In this document: one piece after another, positions 13,153 to 64,000 of the stretch | How positions within the stretch are numbered: position 1 is the stretch's first letter | Layout: each line of letters opens with the position of its first letter | Assembly (NCBI GenBank): GCA_034509495.1 | Contig: CM067506.1 | Coordinates: forward strand, 15,198,528-15,262,527 | Direction: 5' to 3' | Length of the DNA stretch: 64,000 nucleotides | From: Acestrorhynchus altus | Lineage: Eukaryota > Chordata > Actinopteri > Characiformes > Acestrorhynchidae | Translations under genes and position numbers: made by a program | The notes under the pieces: model-generated | Databases searched by the model: none | Told to the model about the DNA's origin: nothing | Seen by the model: the letters and a program-made list of their open reading frames with translations, nothing else

Positions 13153-14429
13153 AGAGTGTTTACCTATATCTTTCTCATTTATTCCGTCAGAGGCCAGGTG
13201 TTGGGGACTGAGCAGTGTACAAGTGTGTGAAGAGGGCAAGAGGAGATCAAATGGACACCTGAGCCATTGCAGTCCATCCCATATCAGGGCTGGGTCTTTG
13301 GCATGGCAATATTAACCTGGTTCCATGAGGGCAGCCGGGCACATGATTACACCAACACGGTGCTTGCAGTCAGTGTTCATGTAGAAAGTCATGCGTCAGT
13401 GAGAAGAGCCCGAGTACTGTGTACTGCCAGCTGCCCCAGCTGCAATCAAATCACAGTTTCAAGCCATGCACAATAACACCACACTCTCCGGCTGCTGGAC
13501 ATTTCAACAGTGATAATGGAAACTAGACATAAAATGCATGAGCAAACAAACTAATTGAGAATTTCCATTTCCACTTCTAGTGCATTCATACGCCGCTACC
13601 TCCAAATGCATTCACGCAATCTGTGCAGTTTTGACCGAACTAATGCGAACCTCTCTCTAGCTTCCATGCACTGGTGGAAAATATGGCAGCCTGCATGAAA
13701 CACACATGTAGTTCATTTTTAAATGGCTGCCCTCTCTTGGACAGTTAACAGTGCCTGCTCTCTGCGTCTCTCTGCATCTTGACACAGCACACTGAGCCTA
13801 ATCGCACATAATTGGGTGGGTGGTACAGAGGGCCGGCCCAGGCTTTGTGTGCAAAGGGCAAGTGGTCAAGTTAATGGGGCCCTTGTACGGAACGGGGAGC
13901 TTGTTCTTTCTCTCTCACTCTCCATCTCTCCCTCCCTCGTTCACTTCTGAGGGATGGAGGGTGGGGAGAACAGGCCTCTTTCAAATCTCAAAAGATGGAG
14001 AGGGGGCACTCGCCCCCTCTGCCCCCCTCTGTCTTTCTCCTTCTCCTCCAGCAGTAGCCTCTGTAAATCAGGCCTGTGGATTAGCTTTTCCTACAGCTGA
14101 CCTGGGAGAGTTCAGGAGGAGGTAGAGTTCAATCTAAACCTCTGAAACTCATGTTTTAATTCACCACAGAGCACAGGTCCTGACAAATGGAAACAGTTGC
14201 ATTTTTACATGACCAAACCTATGGAGGAAAAAACAAACAAAAACATGTCATCCAAAACAAACAAACAAACAAGAAAATCCTCTGAAAACAGGCTGGAAAT
14301 ATTTTTCTTAAATCACAGTTGAGTGGTGTTTCACCATTCCATTGTGCAATGTTGCATAATCTTCATGAAATAGCCATAAGAGGGCAATAAGAAGGAAGGT
14401 TTAACTGTGATTTTCAAAATATGTGTGAA
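13153..14429. other. noncoding DNA; low-complexity CT stretch inside
   Basis: 13900-14060 is CT-rich. A 101-codon plus frame (13820-14125) follows this composition and resembles no protein. Nothing else was assigned. Confidence 0.5.
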
Positions 14430-14640
14430 GTATACTAAAGAACATCTAGATGAGATCTGGAAAATGATTCTGTGGAATAAATAATTCAAACTTTTGGTCA
14501 TAAACAACAACTAAACAACTTGCCAGCTGAGAAGCACAGGGGTGGATGCCTCATGCTTTGACGGGTGGAGGAGTGTGTCTATCATCTACCACAATGCACA
14601 AATTCAGAGAACTGGAAACACTTGTATATCACAAAAAATA
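14430..14640. mobile_element. possible Tc1-like fragment
   Basis: The phrase gtggatgcctcatgctttg resembles the block after the first catalytic Asp in some Tc1-like elements. Too short to be sure. Confidence 0.3.
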
Positions 14641-14690
14641 AATAAACAAATAAATAAATATAGATGTAAAAAAAAAAAAAAAAAAAAAAA
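14636..14690. repeat. A-rich tract with (AAAT)n and poly-A
   Basis: Several TAAA/AAAT units run into about twenty A. Confidence 0.9.
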
Positions 14691-16167
14691 CCCACAATAA
14701 AAATATATAAAACAATAAATTATCTCAATTCACCAACCTTTCATTTTAATAATAAAAAGCAGAATATAATAAACAGCAGTTTTAATTAATCAGTATCTAA
14801 AATGTTAAAACGTTCAAAAGTGCAGATAGTGCACATGTGCATGGCACAACAAGTGAACATGTTAATAATAATAATAATAATAATCTAAATATTTGTTGAA
14901 AAGAAAAATAGCAGAGGACACAAAACTGTTTCAAATAATGATTTAATCACAGTAATTACAACCACCTGCTCCATTAGTGTAAAACAATCACTTTGGACTC
15001 ATCTGTGTATTGGGTACGAAATACAGTCACAGTGCAGAAGCACACAGCTCAGGGGGAAAAAACGAACGTAAAATAACCATATTGAAGAAAATAACTCCGA
15101 GCCCAGCTGAATCAGAAGCAGCTCAGTGTGAACAGCTGAAAGCGGTCTACCAGTAGGTAAAACCTATACTGCAAAGATTCCAAAGATCAGATACATCATC
15201 TTATTTACCTCTGCATCTATGATAATACTATTTTTTGTGTCATATTATACCTTTACTGATACAGTCACATGCAGACCATGTGAAATCTGATACTGTGTGT
15301 ATAAGGTTCATGTGATAGTTGATATGTCAATATTACCAGATCACTGGATAATGATAAAACATCAACAATGTAATGCACCATTTATTACCTTGTGTATGCA
15401 ACACAGATAACGCAAATCATTGCCTATAAATATTTCAAATGTAATGCCTCCTTTACCTCGCACAGTGGACAAATGTAAAAGTCTGACTGCATTGCCTTGC
15501 TTTAGCTGTGTCTTTCTGCTGAGCCAAATATTGGCTGAATATATCCTGTTAATACACAGCATTACAAACAGTGTTGAAGGTCTTTCTGTAAGCAATGCAG
15601 CACAAATATGATGTACTCACGGGATGTAAATCATGGCAGTGAGAGTGGGTCACAGTGAAGCAAGCCATAGAATCTCCTCTCCTCCACCAACATGGATGGT
15701 AAAAATACCACTAAAATCAGTTCTGACCGAAGTCCTGTTTCTCAAAAGCGTCTCAGTGTTAAGATGATCTTACGAGTAGAGACAGTGTTCACTGTCGTTT
15801 CCTCAACCACTGAAGAGTCATCTTTGTACTGAAATGCATTTGGAAAACAATTACACACTCTGATTAGGAATACTCATATTGGATATTATTATCAAGAAGG
15901 GGTCCCCACTCTGTTAAACCTGAACATGTGTGTGACCATACCAAAGGTCTGCTTATAAAGGAATATCACAATTAGATATTAGACCCTGATTGACCTTAGT
16001 TCAGAAATGTGGATATTGTTACTCTGATGCACTGCTTCATATGATCATACGGCCATATTTAAGACACATTTGGCCAGATTCATAAAAACACCATCAGATT
16101 TACAGTTACATAAATGTTGGCATTCATTAATAAACAAGGATTACTGGCGTGTTAATCGCCTCAACGG
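14691..16167. other. AT-rich noncoding DNA
   Basis: Contains an (AAT)n run near 14862-14884. No gene or element was recognised. Confidence 0.5.
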
Positions 16168-16280
16168 ATCCAACAGCAAATTTCCCAGTAAGAAAAAAAC
16201 TAAAGGTGCTACAAAGGGTTCTCTCAGTGATGCCATAGAATACCAACTTTTGGTTCCATAAACAGTCCTTCATGTAAAGC
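16168..16280 (+). mobile_element. MITE-C copy
   Basis: ctaaaggtgctacaaagggt, then gtgatgccatagaatacc and cttttggttccataaac are the diagnostic order of this short fish element. Confidence 0.6.
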
Positions 16281-16801
16281 TGTGATGGTGAGCAATGATA
16301 CTGACTTTTTAAACTATTGAAGGTTTCACACTATGGGTAAAACGGTACATGTATTCATGCCAACCATAGCACAGTATTAGAGCAAATATGGTAATTTTAC
16401 AAGCACATGTTCAACCAGAGACCTTAAGCTGTAAGAACTGTAGTGGGTTTATAGTAGGTAGTGGGAGCAGTAATGTCGCTATGATAACTGTAGCCTTGTT
16501 TGTCCCCCTGCCCTTCACTCATCCCTCTCCTTCTTGCTGCTGTATGTAGAAAGAGTGACTCCTCTGCTCAGTTTTATTTCTTTTTAATGTTCTTCTCTCA
16601 CTGTTCTGGGCCTCTGGAGCAACTAATAAAGCCCAAAGTTTTCATAAATAATAAAATCCAAATTTTCAACCCAAGAAATCATGTTGGATTTGACAAGGAC
16701 CATGTGTCAGCATTTTTTTCTACATGTGTAAAAACACTGAACATGCTAAAGTTTACAATTTACGTTTGAAATAACACAGTAAAATCTGTTCTGACTACGC
16801 A

Positions 16802-17932
16802 TTTTATTGTAGTATATCACACTCATATCAAACCCCTACTTCCATCCTGGGTTCACACATATATCTGCTTTACAAAATGGTTCCTTATGGAACCAAAAAT
16901 GCTTCGGTGGCATAGCTCAAAGAACCTGTTGTAGCACCTTTATTTTGAAGTGTGGAGCTGGTAAGAAATGTATGTTGTCAAACATGTTTGGTTGCACAGG
17001 CCATTCTTGATGCGACTACACACCCTCAGCTGATTAAATAGAATACTTAAAGGGCACATTCTGATTGTTTAGACGGAGTATAATGCACTGCACTTGCAGC
17101 TCAGATGAATCAGTCTTTCTGCCGTTGCTCCTATGTTGCTGTATTTCTTTTAACAGTCCTACTTTGTCTTGTATTAGAATTCATAGCTCCAATATTCTGA
17201 CCATTTTGGCCCCCACACAGGAGCAGAGCACCGGACATGAATATGCATGAGCTCAATTATGTCATTTGATTTGCTTTCACCAGGGTTATGTGTAAAATAT
17301 TGTTCTGGTGTTCTGATAAATGCTTAAAGTTAACACTTTTCAATATTTCCACTCCTTTATACTGCAAAGCTTTTGGTGTGAACTCGGATCACACATTATA
17401 TACAGCAACACTAGACCATATTTATGTTCCTCACCAGGCCAGTGCAGGTATAGCATGGATAGAATGCAGTTATGCACAGTAACATTAAAATGATTATGTC
17501 GAAGGTACATCATTAGGCCGACAATAATACAATGAGCCGCACCATTAAGTTAAAGGCCATCAGAACTTAATAGTATGGTGCATTCTGTCAGGTGCCAGCT
17601 TTCAAATGACTGATATTCACTGCAACACCTAGTGATATTACAGCTGTGTTGTATATTGGATGTCTCTGAGACATGGTTCCACGTGGCCATGCCAATGTTT
17701 TGACGGTTTCACACATTTCGTATCGCACAGTAACAAGGTCAGGCATGAATTCACACACCAACTCAATCATGTGTATATATACATTCACACAATCTCAAAC
17801 CAACACATACACACAATACGTAAAAATCATTAAGAGTTAAAGGAGTGAAAAAGGCTAGGGTGTGGAAATCCCTGGAGGTCACAGTGGCAGAGCCAATGGG
17901 TGGCACAGCAGGGCAGGCTGGCACTGCCACAC
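16802..17932 (-). other. probable camkmt 3' UTR and downstream flank
   Basis: No canonical AATAAA was seen on the minus strand directly after the stop codon. The first clear one I see is at about 16802-16808 (read as ttttatt on plus), which would give a 3' UTR of about 1.1 kb. A variant TATAAA lies near 17356. A MITE-C copy (16868-16965) would fall inside the longer UTR. The UTR end is inferred only. Confidence 0.3.
16868..16965 (-). mobile_element. MITE-C copy
   Basis: The reverse complement gives aataaaggtgctacaacagg, then tttttggttccataagg, matching the copies at 16168 and 27129. Confidence 0.65.
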
Positions 17933-57113
<39,181 letters not shown>

Positions 57114-57356
57114 CTGAAAGAGAAAACGGATTAAGGAATGGATTAATACATGACTATGCCAAATGTACCTGAGAAAATGACATTTTAAAAGAAAGGATGG
57201 TTATCTGGGTAGTAAGCAGTTATTTGCTCAGAAAGAAAAAGCACATTGGAATGAATAGAAATCAAATGAATGTTATTAGTGGTTATAATGTGTATAATAT
57301 ATACAGTACATTACTGTAAGTTATAAAAAAGGCTTGTTTAAATGAACTTACGGCCT

Positions 57357-57690
57357 GTTTGTCAATGATCAGGACCCAGCAGGACCACCGCAGAGCAGAT
57401 ATTATTTGACATGGTGGTGGTGTGTTAGTGTAACACACACTGCTGTTGTGAGATAGATCAGACACAGAAGTGCTGCAGTGTTTAAATACTGTGTCCACTC
57501 ACTGTCCCCTCTATTAGACACTCTAGCTGGATATTTCTGTTTGGTGCACTTTTCTCAGCCCAGCAGCGACACTGAGGGTTTTAAAAACTTAATAATAATA
57601 ATTAAAAACAAATACTACTCTGTGGTGGACCTGAGGGGTTCTGACCATTGAGAAACAGGGTGAAACCAGTCAATGTATGCAGAGAATTTA
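57357..57690. mobile_element. palindromic element, internally deleted copy
   Basis: It has gatcaggacccagcaggacc, then tgtttaaatactgtgtccac, then ctggatatttctgtttggtg and ctctgtggtggacctgagg. Both arms are represented, but the centre and ends are shortened compared with 24097-24757. Confidence 0.7.
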
Positions 57691-58874
57691 CTGTGCATTT
57701 TAAATTCATTCATTACTCAATCCATGCAGGCCACAATACCCAATACTCATTAGAACAGAATCATGTCTGTCTTAAAGGTACTAAACCACTTTACTTCTAA
57801 GGGCTTATGTGGTACATACATGTTCACATGTTCCATAATCATCCCTGTGCCAAAATCCTGGGAACCTCCTCCTCAAGGTTTTATTTAATTTTGCCACTCT
57901 TAAAAACATTGCTAATGAAACAGTTATTGATCACTCAACATTGTTTAACATTCCAGCAGACGTACTGACAAAGTTTAAAATGACTCAGCATGAAATAAAT
58001 TGACATGTTTGAGCTGACATGTTTGTGGCATTTATAAGGTATGCCTCACTCCACACTGGTTGCAGTTACATCATTGTTTGTCAATGTTTGGTGAAAATCA
58101 TTTGACATTTTAGCCAAATAATTTTGTTTGCTGAATATTCGGCACATCCCAAAACACAGTAGTTATCAAATCCTTTGGGTTTCTTAACCTGTTGGCCAGG
58201 GACCATAAGTGGGCCGTGAACACTGTAGTGGGGAAGTCAGTATGCGATAGTGGGCTGCTAATGGCACTTTAAATCATAAAAAATTGAGTGCAAGTACAAA
58301 TCAAGAGATCAATCGTGTACAACGTATCTGTGAGTACAACCCAAATGATATCAGACAGATACTGTAAGTATATAAGTAGACAGATTGTTCAGGGTCTAAC
58401 ATGGGGTCTAACATAGAGATACAGCTTTTAGGCAGAATTGAAAAAGTAAAGTTGTGTGATGATAATGATGCATCTTTCCATATCATGTTTGTCTGGGACA
58501 GACGTTTTCATGAAGATGTAATTCTCACATTTTCAGTGTCAGCACTCAAGAAAAAAAAGACAAAAACTATTTTAGATTAGATACAAAGTCAAGTTTTATT
58601 TTCTTGTGGCTTATTACACACTTTTAGTCCTGAAAGGGTGGGCCTTTCAGGTAAAAAGACAACAACAAACAACTGATTTATAGTACTAATAATCTGATTC
58701 ATCAGATTTTTCTAATGAAATAAACAACAAAATAAACAACTTCCATACAGACTGAACAGTCATCATTAAGACACAACACATCTCAATGAACACAGTAATA
58801 TTCCTGGGGTTCATGGGGTTAAGAACACTGGGCAATTTGAGGGCATCCTGCTAACTGTGAGAAGACAAAGAATG

Positions 58875-58876
<2 letters not shown>
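57691..58876. other. noncoding intronic DNA, nothing assignable
   Basis: AT-rich. I looked here for the upstream camkmt exon and did not find it. Confidence 0.5.

Positions 58877-58961
<85 letters not shown>
58877..58961. repeat. compound (TC)28(AC)15 microsatellite
   Basis: TC array passing directly into a CA array. Confidence 0.97.
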
Positions 58962-58963
<2 letters not shown>

Positions 58964-59032
58964 CTGTTGTTCATCCTCCTGTTCAGCAGAGACTGCACTG
59001 AGCCTGTAATAGTAGCCCACAGCACTCCCTGT

Positions 59033-59033
<1 letters not shown>

Positions 59034-59109
<76 letters not shown>

Positions 59110-59142
59110 AAACAGACACACACAGACACACACAGACACACA

Positions 59143-59174
<32 letters not shown>
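59034..59174. repeat. long (CA)n array with CAGACA units
   Basis: About 140 bases; the middle has CAGA and CAAACA variants. Confidence 0.97.
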
Positions 59175-59175
<1 letters not shown>

Positions 59176-59337
59176 CGCATTCTGGCTACTTAGAGCTGTG
59201 TAAGCTGTGTGTGGGGAGAGTGGGGGTCCAGCGAGTGATTATCAGAAGGAGCAGGCTGGTGGTCTTATCACCCACTGTCAGCCTCTGCTCCTTCTGCTAG
59301 CTCCAGCAAGAGCCATAACGTTGCTTTTGTCTCTGAA

Positions 59338-59338
<1 letters not shown>

Positions 59339-59368
<30 letters not shown>

Positions 59369-59379
59369 CACACACACAC
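59339..59379. repeat. (CA)20 microsatellite
   Basis: One CGCA variant. Confidence 0.96.
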
Positions 59380-59702
59380 TCTGGCAGTGGAAAAGATAAA
59401 TACTCATTTCACTAAACTCCGGCCCCAGAGCTGTTGCTGTGACGAGGCGCTCAGCTGACGTGTGTGTCTGTGTTTGGGGATGTGTGCGGGTTTACACACC
59501 CATGCATGTGACATCACTTCTCTGTTGATATATTGGAGAGCTGGAGAATTTGACACAGACACACATATACACACATTCAGTGTTGCCGTGTGTTTTGCCC
59601 CAGTGTGTACACAAACGAAGATTCATCTTCGCTTGTTTTGCATTGGAGAAAGCAACTCTATGTGAGGCTCCATGTGTGGGTCTGTGTGCATGCACATGTC
59701 GC

Positions 59703-59736
59703 TGAGAGAGAGAGCGAAAGAGAGAGAGAGAGAGAG
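59703..59736. repeat. (GA)n microsatellite
   Basis: Short array with two changes. Confidence 0.9.
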
Positions 59737-59739
59737 TCG

Positions 59740-59990
59740 ATATAATAAGCAGCTTATGACCTGCCTTTCACATGGGCCTGTTAATGCCTGTCTCTCTCAA
59801 CCTCTCTGCAGCATCAACCCAAGATTAACTCACCCAAGCAAGATTTAATAATGCCTATTGATAAAACGTCAACATATGCCTCTGCCATTAAGTAGGCAGG
59901 CCCTGCTTGCTATTCTCCACAAATTCTGCCGCCTGCAAGACTGATCAGCTGCATGACATATTGAGAGGTCACTATAAGGTTCATCACGAA
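59740..59990. other. possible conserved noncoding block (unverified)
   Basis: Unique stretch with caagatttaataatgcctat and gctgcatgacatattgag; low simple repeat and no exon. Confidence 0.35.
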
Positions 59991-60017
59991 CAAGGGGGAG
60001 AGGGGACACATATCCAT

Positions 60018-60056
60018 ACACACACACACACATACACACTCACACACACACACACA
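60018..60056. repeat. (CA)n microsatellite, interrupted
   Basis: Short CA runs with CATACA and CTCA variants. Confidence 0.9.
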
Positions 60057-60378
60057 GACAACGCTTAGAGGTCACCAAAATGCAAAACAGAAAGTTTCAG
60101 CAACTAGTAAAACAGCTGAAGACTGGTCAATGCTTATGTTGTCCTAATCTGTGCAGCATCGTCTGAGCATCAGAGCTTGGTATGCAGTGTAGTGGTGAGC
60201 CAGCTGTGCATCATCCATGCTTGGGAAGCTTGAAGAACATAATTGTCCGAGTAAAAAGCAGCACTTACTGCACCTTTTTTTTCAGCTAGTTAGACAGAGA
60301 ATTATGGTTCCCCACAACACTGAAATGGACATAAAAAAGGACAAGACGTGCAACATATTGTATGCATGTTTTGCCGCT

Positions 60379-60515
60379 GTCTCCAAAAGGGCAACCTGCA
60401 ATGGAAGTCAGTGTTAAATATTTTATTCCAAGTCATTTTAGTGCATTTCTATTGGTCATTGGTCAGGACATTTTGCCGGACTCACATTAAATCATAATAA
60501 ATGGAAAAACAACAG
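60379..60515 (+). mobile_element. MITE-B copy
   Basis: Starts ctccaaaagggcaacctgc, has gtgcatttctattggtcatt and ends aaataaatggaaa-like sequence near 60505. Confidence 0.55.
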
Positions 60516-60669
60516 ATTTTTGTGGTATCACAGTAATATGTATTTTAACTCCTTGTCATCAATAACCAAAAGCATAGCATCATCTAATGTGTTATATTTA
60601 TGTTATAATCATCCACAAATACTGATCAGGATCAGCACCAACAACGAACCATACTGTTTGTGCCTCATT

Positions 60670-61030
60670 GTTTCTACACTCACACTCACATTTTTTATCA
60701 GCTCCACTTCCCATACAGGAGCATTTTGTAGTTCTATAACCACAGACTCCCCATCTGTTTCACATCACCCTCACTTAGCTTTCTTTCACCCAGTTCATCA
60801 ACGGTCAGGACCCCGCAGGACCACCACAGTGCATTATGTGGTATTATGTGGGTGGTGGGTTATTTTCAGCACTGCAGTGACACTGACATGGTTGTGGTGT
60901 GTGAGAGTGGACAGCACATGCACACAGTGTTTAAACACTCCAGCAGCATTGCTGTGTCTGATGCATTCATAACAGTGTCACACACTATTAGACACTCCAA
61001 CCGAGTTGCTCCACCTTGCAGATATAAAGT
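60670..61030 (+). mobile_element. palindromic element, left arm (interrupted)
   Basis: tttttatcagctccacttcc, then gcattttgtagttctataac, then ggtcaggaccccgcaggac and tgtttaaacactccagcagc follow the left half of the element at 24097. At 61030 the copy is cut by an insertion and resumes at 61602. Confidence 0.75.
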
Positions 61031-61601
61031 CAAGGGTGTGCGATATGACAATATCAGATCTTGAAGGATTATAATGTGTCCATGATACAAAGGAAGACAA
61101 GTAGACGATGGAAAGAGGTAACAGAAGCAATAACATTTTATCCTGCAAAGGATTTCAAAACAGTGGAAAATGATTGGTTGAAAAGTCTCCTCGCAGTAGT
61201 TTTGTTCTGTTTAATTCTATTCTTCTTTTCTTCATGTTTATTGAATGTTAATTGCACACTGAGTGCTACCTCAAACACAAAGTGAAGTGAATCAACTGAA
61301 TGTGTTATGCTACTTGTTATACAAAGAGCACTTTACCTGATTAGCGGTATTGTTTACCTTTCAAAACAATGTTCATTTTTTTGACACAGATTAAAATTAT
61401 TTGGGCAAAATGGTGCATTATTATTTTTTCCTCTTAGTATTATATTTTTAAATGGGGTGACTGGTTTGGTTGTACTGTTTAGTAACTTGCAAGGTGGTAT
61501 TAAATGTCAACATGAAAAAAGAATTGTGATAAAATCATGATCATGATCCTGGAAAAGGAAAATCCTGAACTCATATTTTTGCCATATCGTCCACCCCTAA
61601 G
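61031..61601. mobile_element. hAT-like MITE inserted in the palindromic element
   Basis: The left end caagggtgtgcgatatgaca and the right end (reverse: aggggtggacgatatggca) are inverted repeats of the CAGGGGTG type typical of hAT-family elements. It is about 570 bp, AT-rich and without coding capacity. The shared flank aagtc may be part of a target duplication. Confidence 0.65.
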
Positions 61602-61800
61602 TCAGAGACAGAAACATCCGTTGCTGAACAGTTTTTATGTTGGTCATCCTCTGGTTCTTCACCCTATAGGACACTGCTGGCAAGAAATTTTTTTAAAACT
61701 GGCAGCAGTTAAGCCTCCTCTGACAACACTATCACCATATAGCAGCAGCACACTGACTGAAACAGTCAGAAGGAGGGCCTATTGTGCCAACTGTGTTCTC
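61602..61800 (+). mobile_element. palindromic element, continuation after the insertion
   Basis: agtcagagacagaaacatcc and gttggtcatcctctggttc continue the 24097-type copy (there ctcagagacagaagataatt and gttgatcatcttcttcatt). After about 61680 the match fades. Confidence 0.6.
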
Positions 61801-62210
61801 TGGGACTCCCCAGCTATGAATGGCTGTGGCATCACTGGGGATCCATCTATATAACATACAGATGAGAGGACCAAAGCTAAGGAGGTTTTGCCACTCTAAA
61901 GGCCCTGTGGGGAACAATCTAAATTAAGAAGTAAGTTCAAAGAGATCTCTTAATACAGATTATTAGTATAAATCTCTATTAATATCAACATTAATCTCTT
62001 TAGAGACAAAGGATTATAATAGAAGCAACTACAGGCCCAATCATTTTTGACATTATTTGAGTCTTGTTCTTAAACTGTATGCATTACATTTCAAGACTAA
62101 AGAGCAAACAAAAATGCTCTCATACTGACTTCTATTAAATTCCTTTAAGTTAATAATAACTTGCTTTTTAAATATTTAAACCTGATGGCAACAACAGATA
62201 TACATATGTG

Positions 62211-62212
<2 letters not shown>

Positions 62213-62291
<79 letters not shown>
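62213..62291. repeat. (TG)39 microsatellite
   Basis: Perfect dinucleotide array. Confidence 0.98.
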
Positions 62292-62293
<2 letters not shown>

Positions 62294-62450
62294 AGGTGTA
62301 TACGGGCATGTTTTTCTGGGGCCAGGGGTTGAACTGCTCTTGAGAAAATGAGGAGCTCATGAGGTGATAGCAGATTACTCTCCTTCCTGTGGATAATGCA
62401 ATCACTTCTCACCTTCAATTACCAGATGAGAAATAGAGCTGTTTAGAGCT

Positions 62451-62470
62451 CACACACACACATGCGCACA

Positions 62471-62501
<31 letters not shown>

Positions 62502-62535
62502 CGCGTATGCGCACACACACACACACACACACACA
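62451..62535. repeat. (CA)n microsatellite with GCGC interruptions
   Basis: CA runs broken by ATGCGCA motifs. Confidence 0.94.
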
Positions 62536-62829
62536 GGTCATGGCCCGTATTTCTTCTCAGACAGAGAAAAAAGTAACCTACTTTTGGGCCAAGCAGCTTG
62601 TAGCTAAATCTGGTTAGCAGCCGCAGCACAGATACACAAACACTCTCAGACACAGTAATGAGGGGTGACTCTGACCTTTACTTTGTTAGCTAACAAACAC
62701 CTAAAACAATACAGTTCACTTTCATTACATCAGCAACCCAAAAACCCAGATCACAAATGCTGACACATCGCAACACAACACTTGGATAACTTCAGCCTGA
62801 AGTAAAGATAAAGGTGCTCATAGGCCCAC

Positions 62830-63085
62830 TGTGTTTCACACACAGGAATCTGTCCTCTGCATTTAACCCATCCACACAGAATGATACACACACATTCACA
62901 CACTTGTAGGCAGTGGGCACATGTGCCCAGAGCGGTGGGCAGCCCTATCAGTGGTGCCCAGGGAGCATCTGAAGAGTTAAGTGTCTTGCTCAAGGGCACT
63001 TCATTCATGTCCAGTCATCTCAGGGATACAAACCAGCAACCTTAGTCACAAGGCTGGTTCCCCAACCACCAGGCCACGGCTGCCC
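62830..63085 (-). mobile_element. SINE-like retroposon copy
   Basis: cctctgcatttaacccatcc, then cagagcggtgggcagcccta, then cttgctcaagggcacttc and accaccaggccacggctgcc give the whole family in reverse. It matches the diverged copy at 32255-32505. Confidence 0.8.
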
Positions 63086-63099
63086 TAGATAAGTAGAAT

Positions 63100-63800
63100 C
63101 TCTTACCTTTAGTCATACTGGACAAGCTATATATATCGATATGATGAGCTAATTAACTTACCTGTTACCTGGTAATTCCAAAGTTGTGTGGTTTGATGGT
63201 TAATCCTACTTTGTAAAGCCCTATTTGTGAGACGAGGACAGCGTAACTTGGTTGAATAGGACAGACATGGCCCTCCTTCTCCCCTATCATTCAGCACAAT
63301 GCCAACCAGTATGATGCTAGCCAATTAACAAAAGAAGAAATGTTCTCCTCCAAGCATGTTGAGCTGTCTGGTGATTAAAAAGATGTAGTGGTGCCGAAGC
63401 ACGTGCAAGCTTTTGGCCTTTCAGCTTTGGGGTGACGTGATAAGGTGGGAACTGAGCTAGTGGGGGAGAGGAATCACCTTCTCCATGGCCTACTAGGATA
63501 TGATCCATAGTTTTGCAAGACAAGAAGTCCAACAGAGCATCATTTGGTTGGATGGGAGAGAAGGAAGGATGGCCCTCCCTCCATCCCCCTTCCCCATCAA
63601 TCAGTGATGAGAGCCAACATCGGTTATCTGTCAGCTGACGCAACAGAACTGGTAGTTAGTATTCTCCCCCAACCATCGTAAGCTTGACACTTGGCACTTT
63701 ACCCATGCAGCTATGTCCCCCAATCCCTACGTGGTTTCATATGATAAGCAGAGGCCAAGCAAGTGGGTGGGTAACACCACCACATTACTCACGGCAGATT
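63100..63800. other. noncoding intronic DNA, unassigned
   Basis: Includes a 108-codon minus frame (63317-63643) without recognisable domain. Some of this may be an unidentified repeat. Confidence 0.4.
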
Positions 63801-63814
63801 AGGTTTGATTAACC

Positions 63815-63935
63815 AGACAACCAGACCATGCTACGCCAATAAGAGTCCTTGGGCAAGACTCCTAAGACTACATTTACCTACCGTTATAACATGATTCACA
63901 AGCAGGCCACCCTGGATAAATTCCACAAATGTACC
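63815..63935 (+). mobile_element. SINE fragment, diverged
   Basis: gtccttgggcaagactccta, then ctacatttacctacc, then a worn version of the gtcgctctggataag tail, as at 51735. Confidence 0.5.
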
Positions 63936-64000
63936 AGTTCCCCGGGCATAACATATGAGTGGAGCTCCTATAGTTCTGTTACACTGTTTGTGTGGTGGAG

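Noticed and set aside
58962..59030. Unique stretch between two CA arrays with ag/gt edges on the minus strand, resembling a further camkmt exon
   Set aside because: The phase required by the exon at 57113 gives a stop codon, and the expected family residues (FDNTGN) are absent. The edges are supplied by the microsatellites.
58819..59203. Overlapping frames rich in Cys-Val or Thr-His
   Set aside because: They are translations of (CA)n and (GA)n arrays. The same holds for similar frames near 24.9, 27.4, 28.8, 31.4, 37.0, 39.8, 42.6 and 62.3 kb.
60520..60972. 150-codon plus frame
   Set aside because: Most of it lies in the palindromic element arm; no domain is present.
57114..64000. Search for N-terminal camkmt exons
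   Set aside because: No stretch encodes the expected residues upstream of WPSEE; these exons must lie beyond 64000.

Overview
The window is ordinary nuclear DNA of a ray-finned fish. It holds long introns, many (CA)n and (GA)n microsatellites, and worn Tc1/mariner-type transposons plus short nonautonomous elements typical of teleosts. Several repeat families look like those of otophysan fish (characins, catfish, electric fish). That placement is recalled and inferred, not computed.

Only one gene can be read with confidence: the 3' two-thirds of camkmt, calmodulin-lysine N-methyltransferase, on the minus strand. Eight coding exons run from 57113 down to the stop codon at 17933: 57053-57113, 53197-53251, 50183-50246, 44129-44195, 41989-42063, 29254-29317, 27285-27416 and 17933-18025. 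All seven introns are GT-AG, the reading phases join exactly, and the spliced product is about 202 residues without a stop. It covers the SAM-binding motif, the DXXF motif of the family-16 lysine methyltransferases and the C-terminus. The N-terminal exons were not found between 57114 and 64000, so the gene starts beyond the right edge.

Layout: 1-17932 lies downstream of camkmt and holds no recognisable gene. It contains three Tc1-like relics plus one doubtful one, MITE copies and AT-rich DNA. 18026-57052 is exons and introns; the largest intron (29318-41988, 12.7 kb) collects four Tc1-like relics, a LINE fragment, a SINE-like copy and long microsatellites. 57114-64000 is upstream intron with palindromic elements, a nested MITE and SINE-like copies.

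Repeat-free, TAAT-rich, moderately GC stretches recur in the introns and downstream. They have the look of conserved noncoding elements. In vertebrates camkmt lies beside SIX3/SIX2, developmental regulators with long-range enhancers, so these blocks are candidates for such enhancers; conservation could not be tested here.

I found no undescribed gene system. The most useful observations are two microsatellites that sit directly against camkmt splice acceptors, a palindromic element family with four copies (one interrupted by another MITE), and at least nine decayed Tc1-like copies from several subfamilies.
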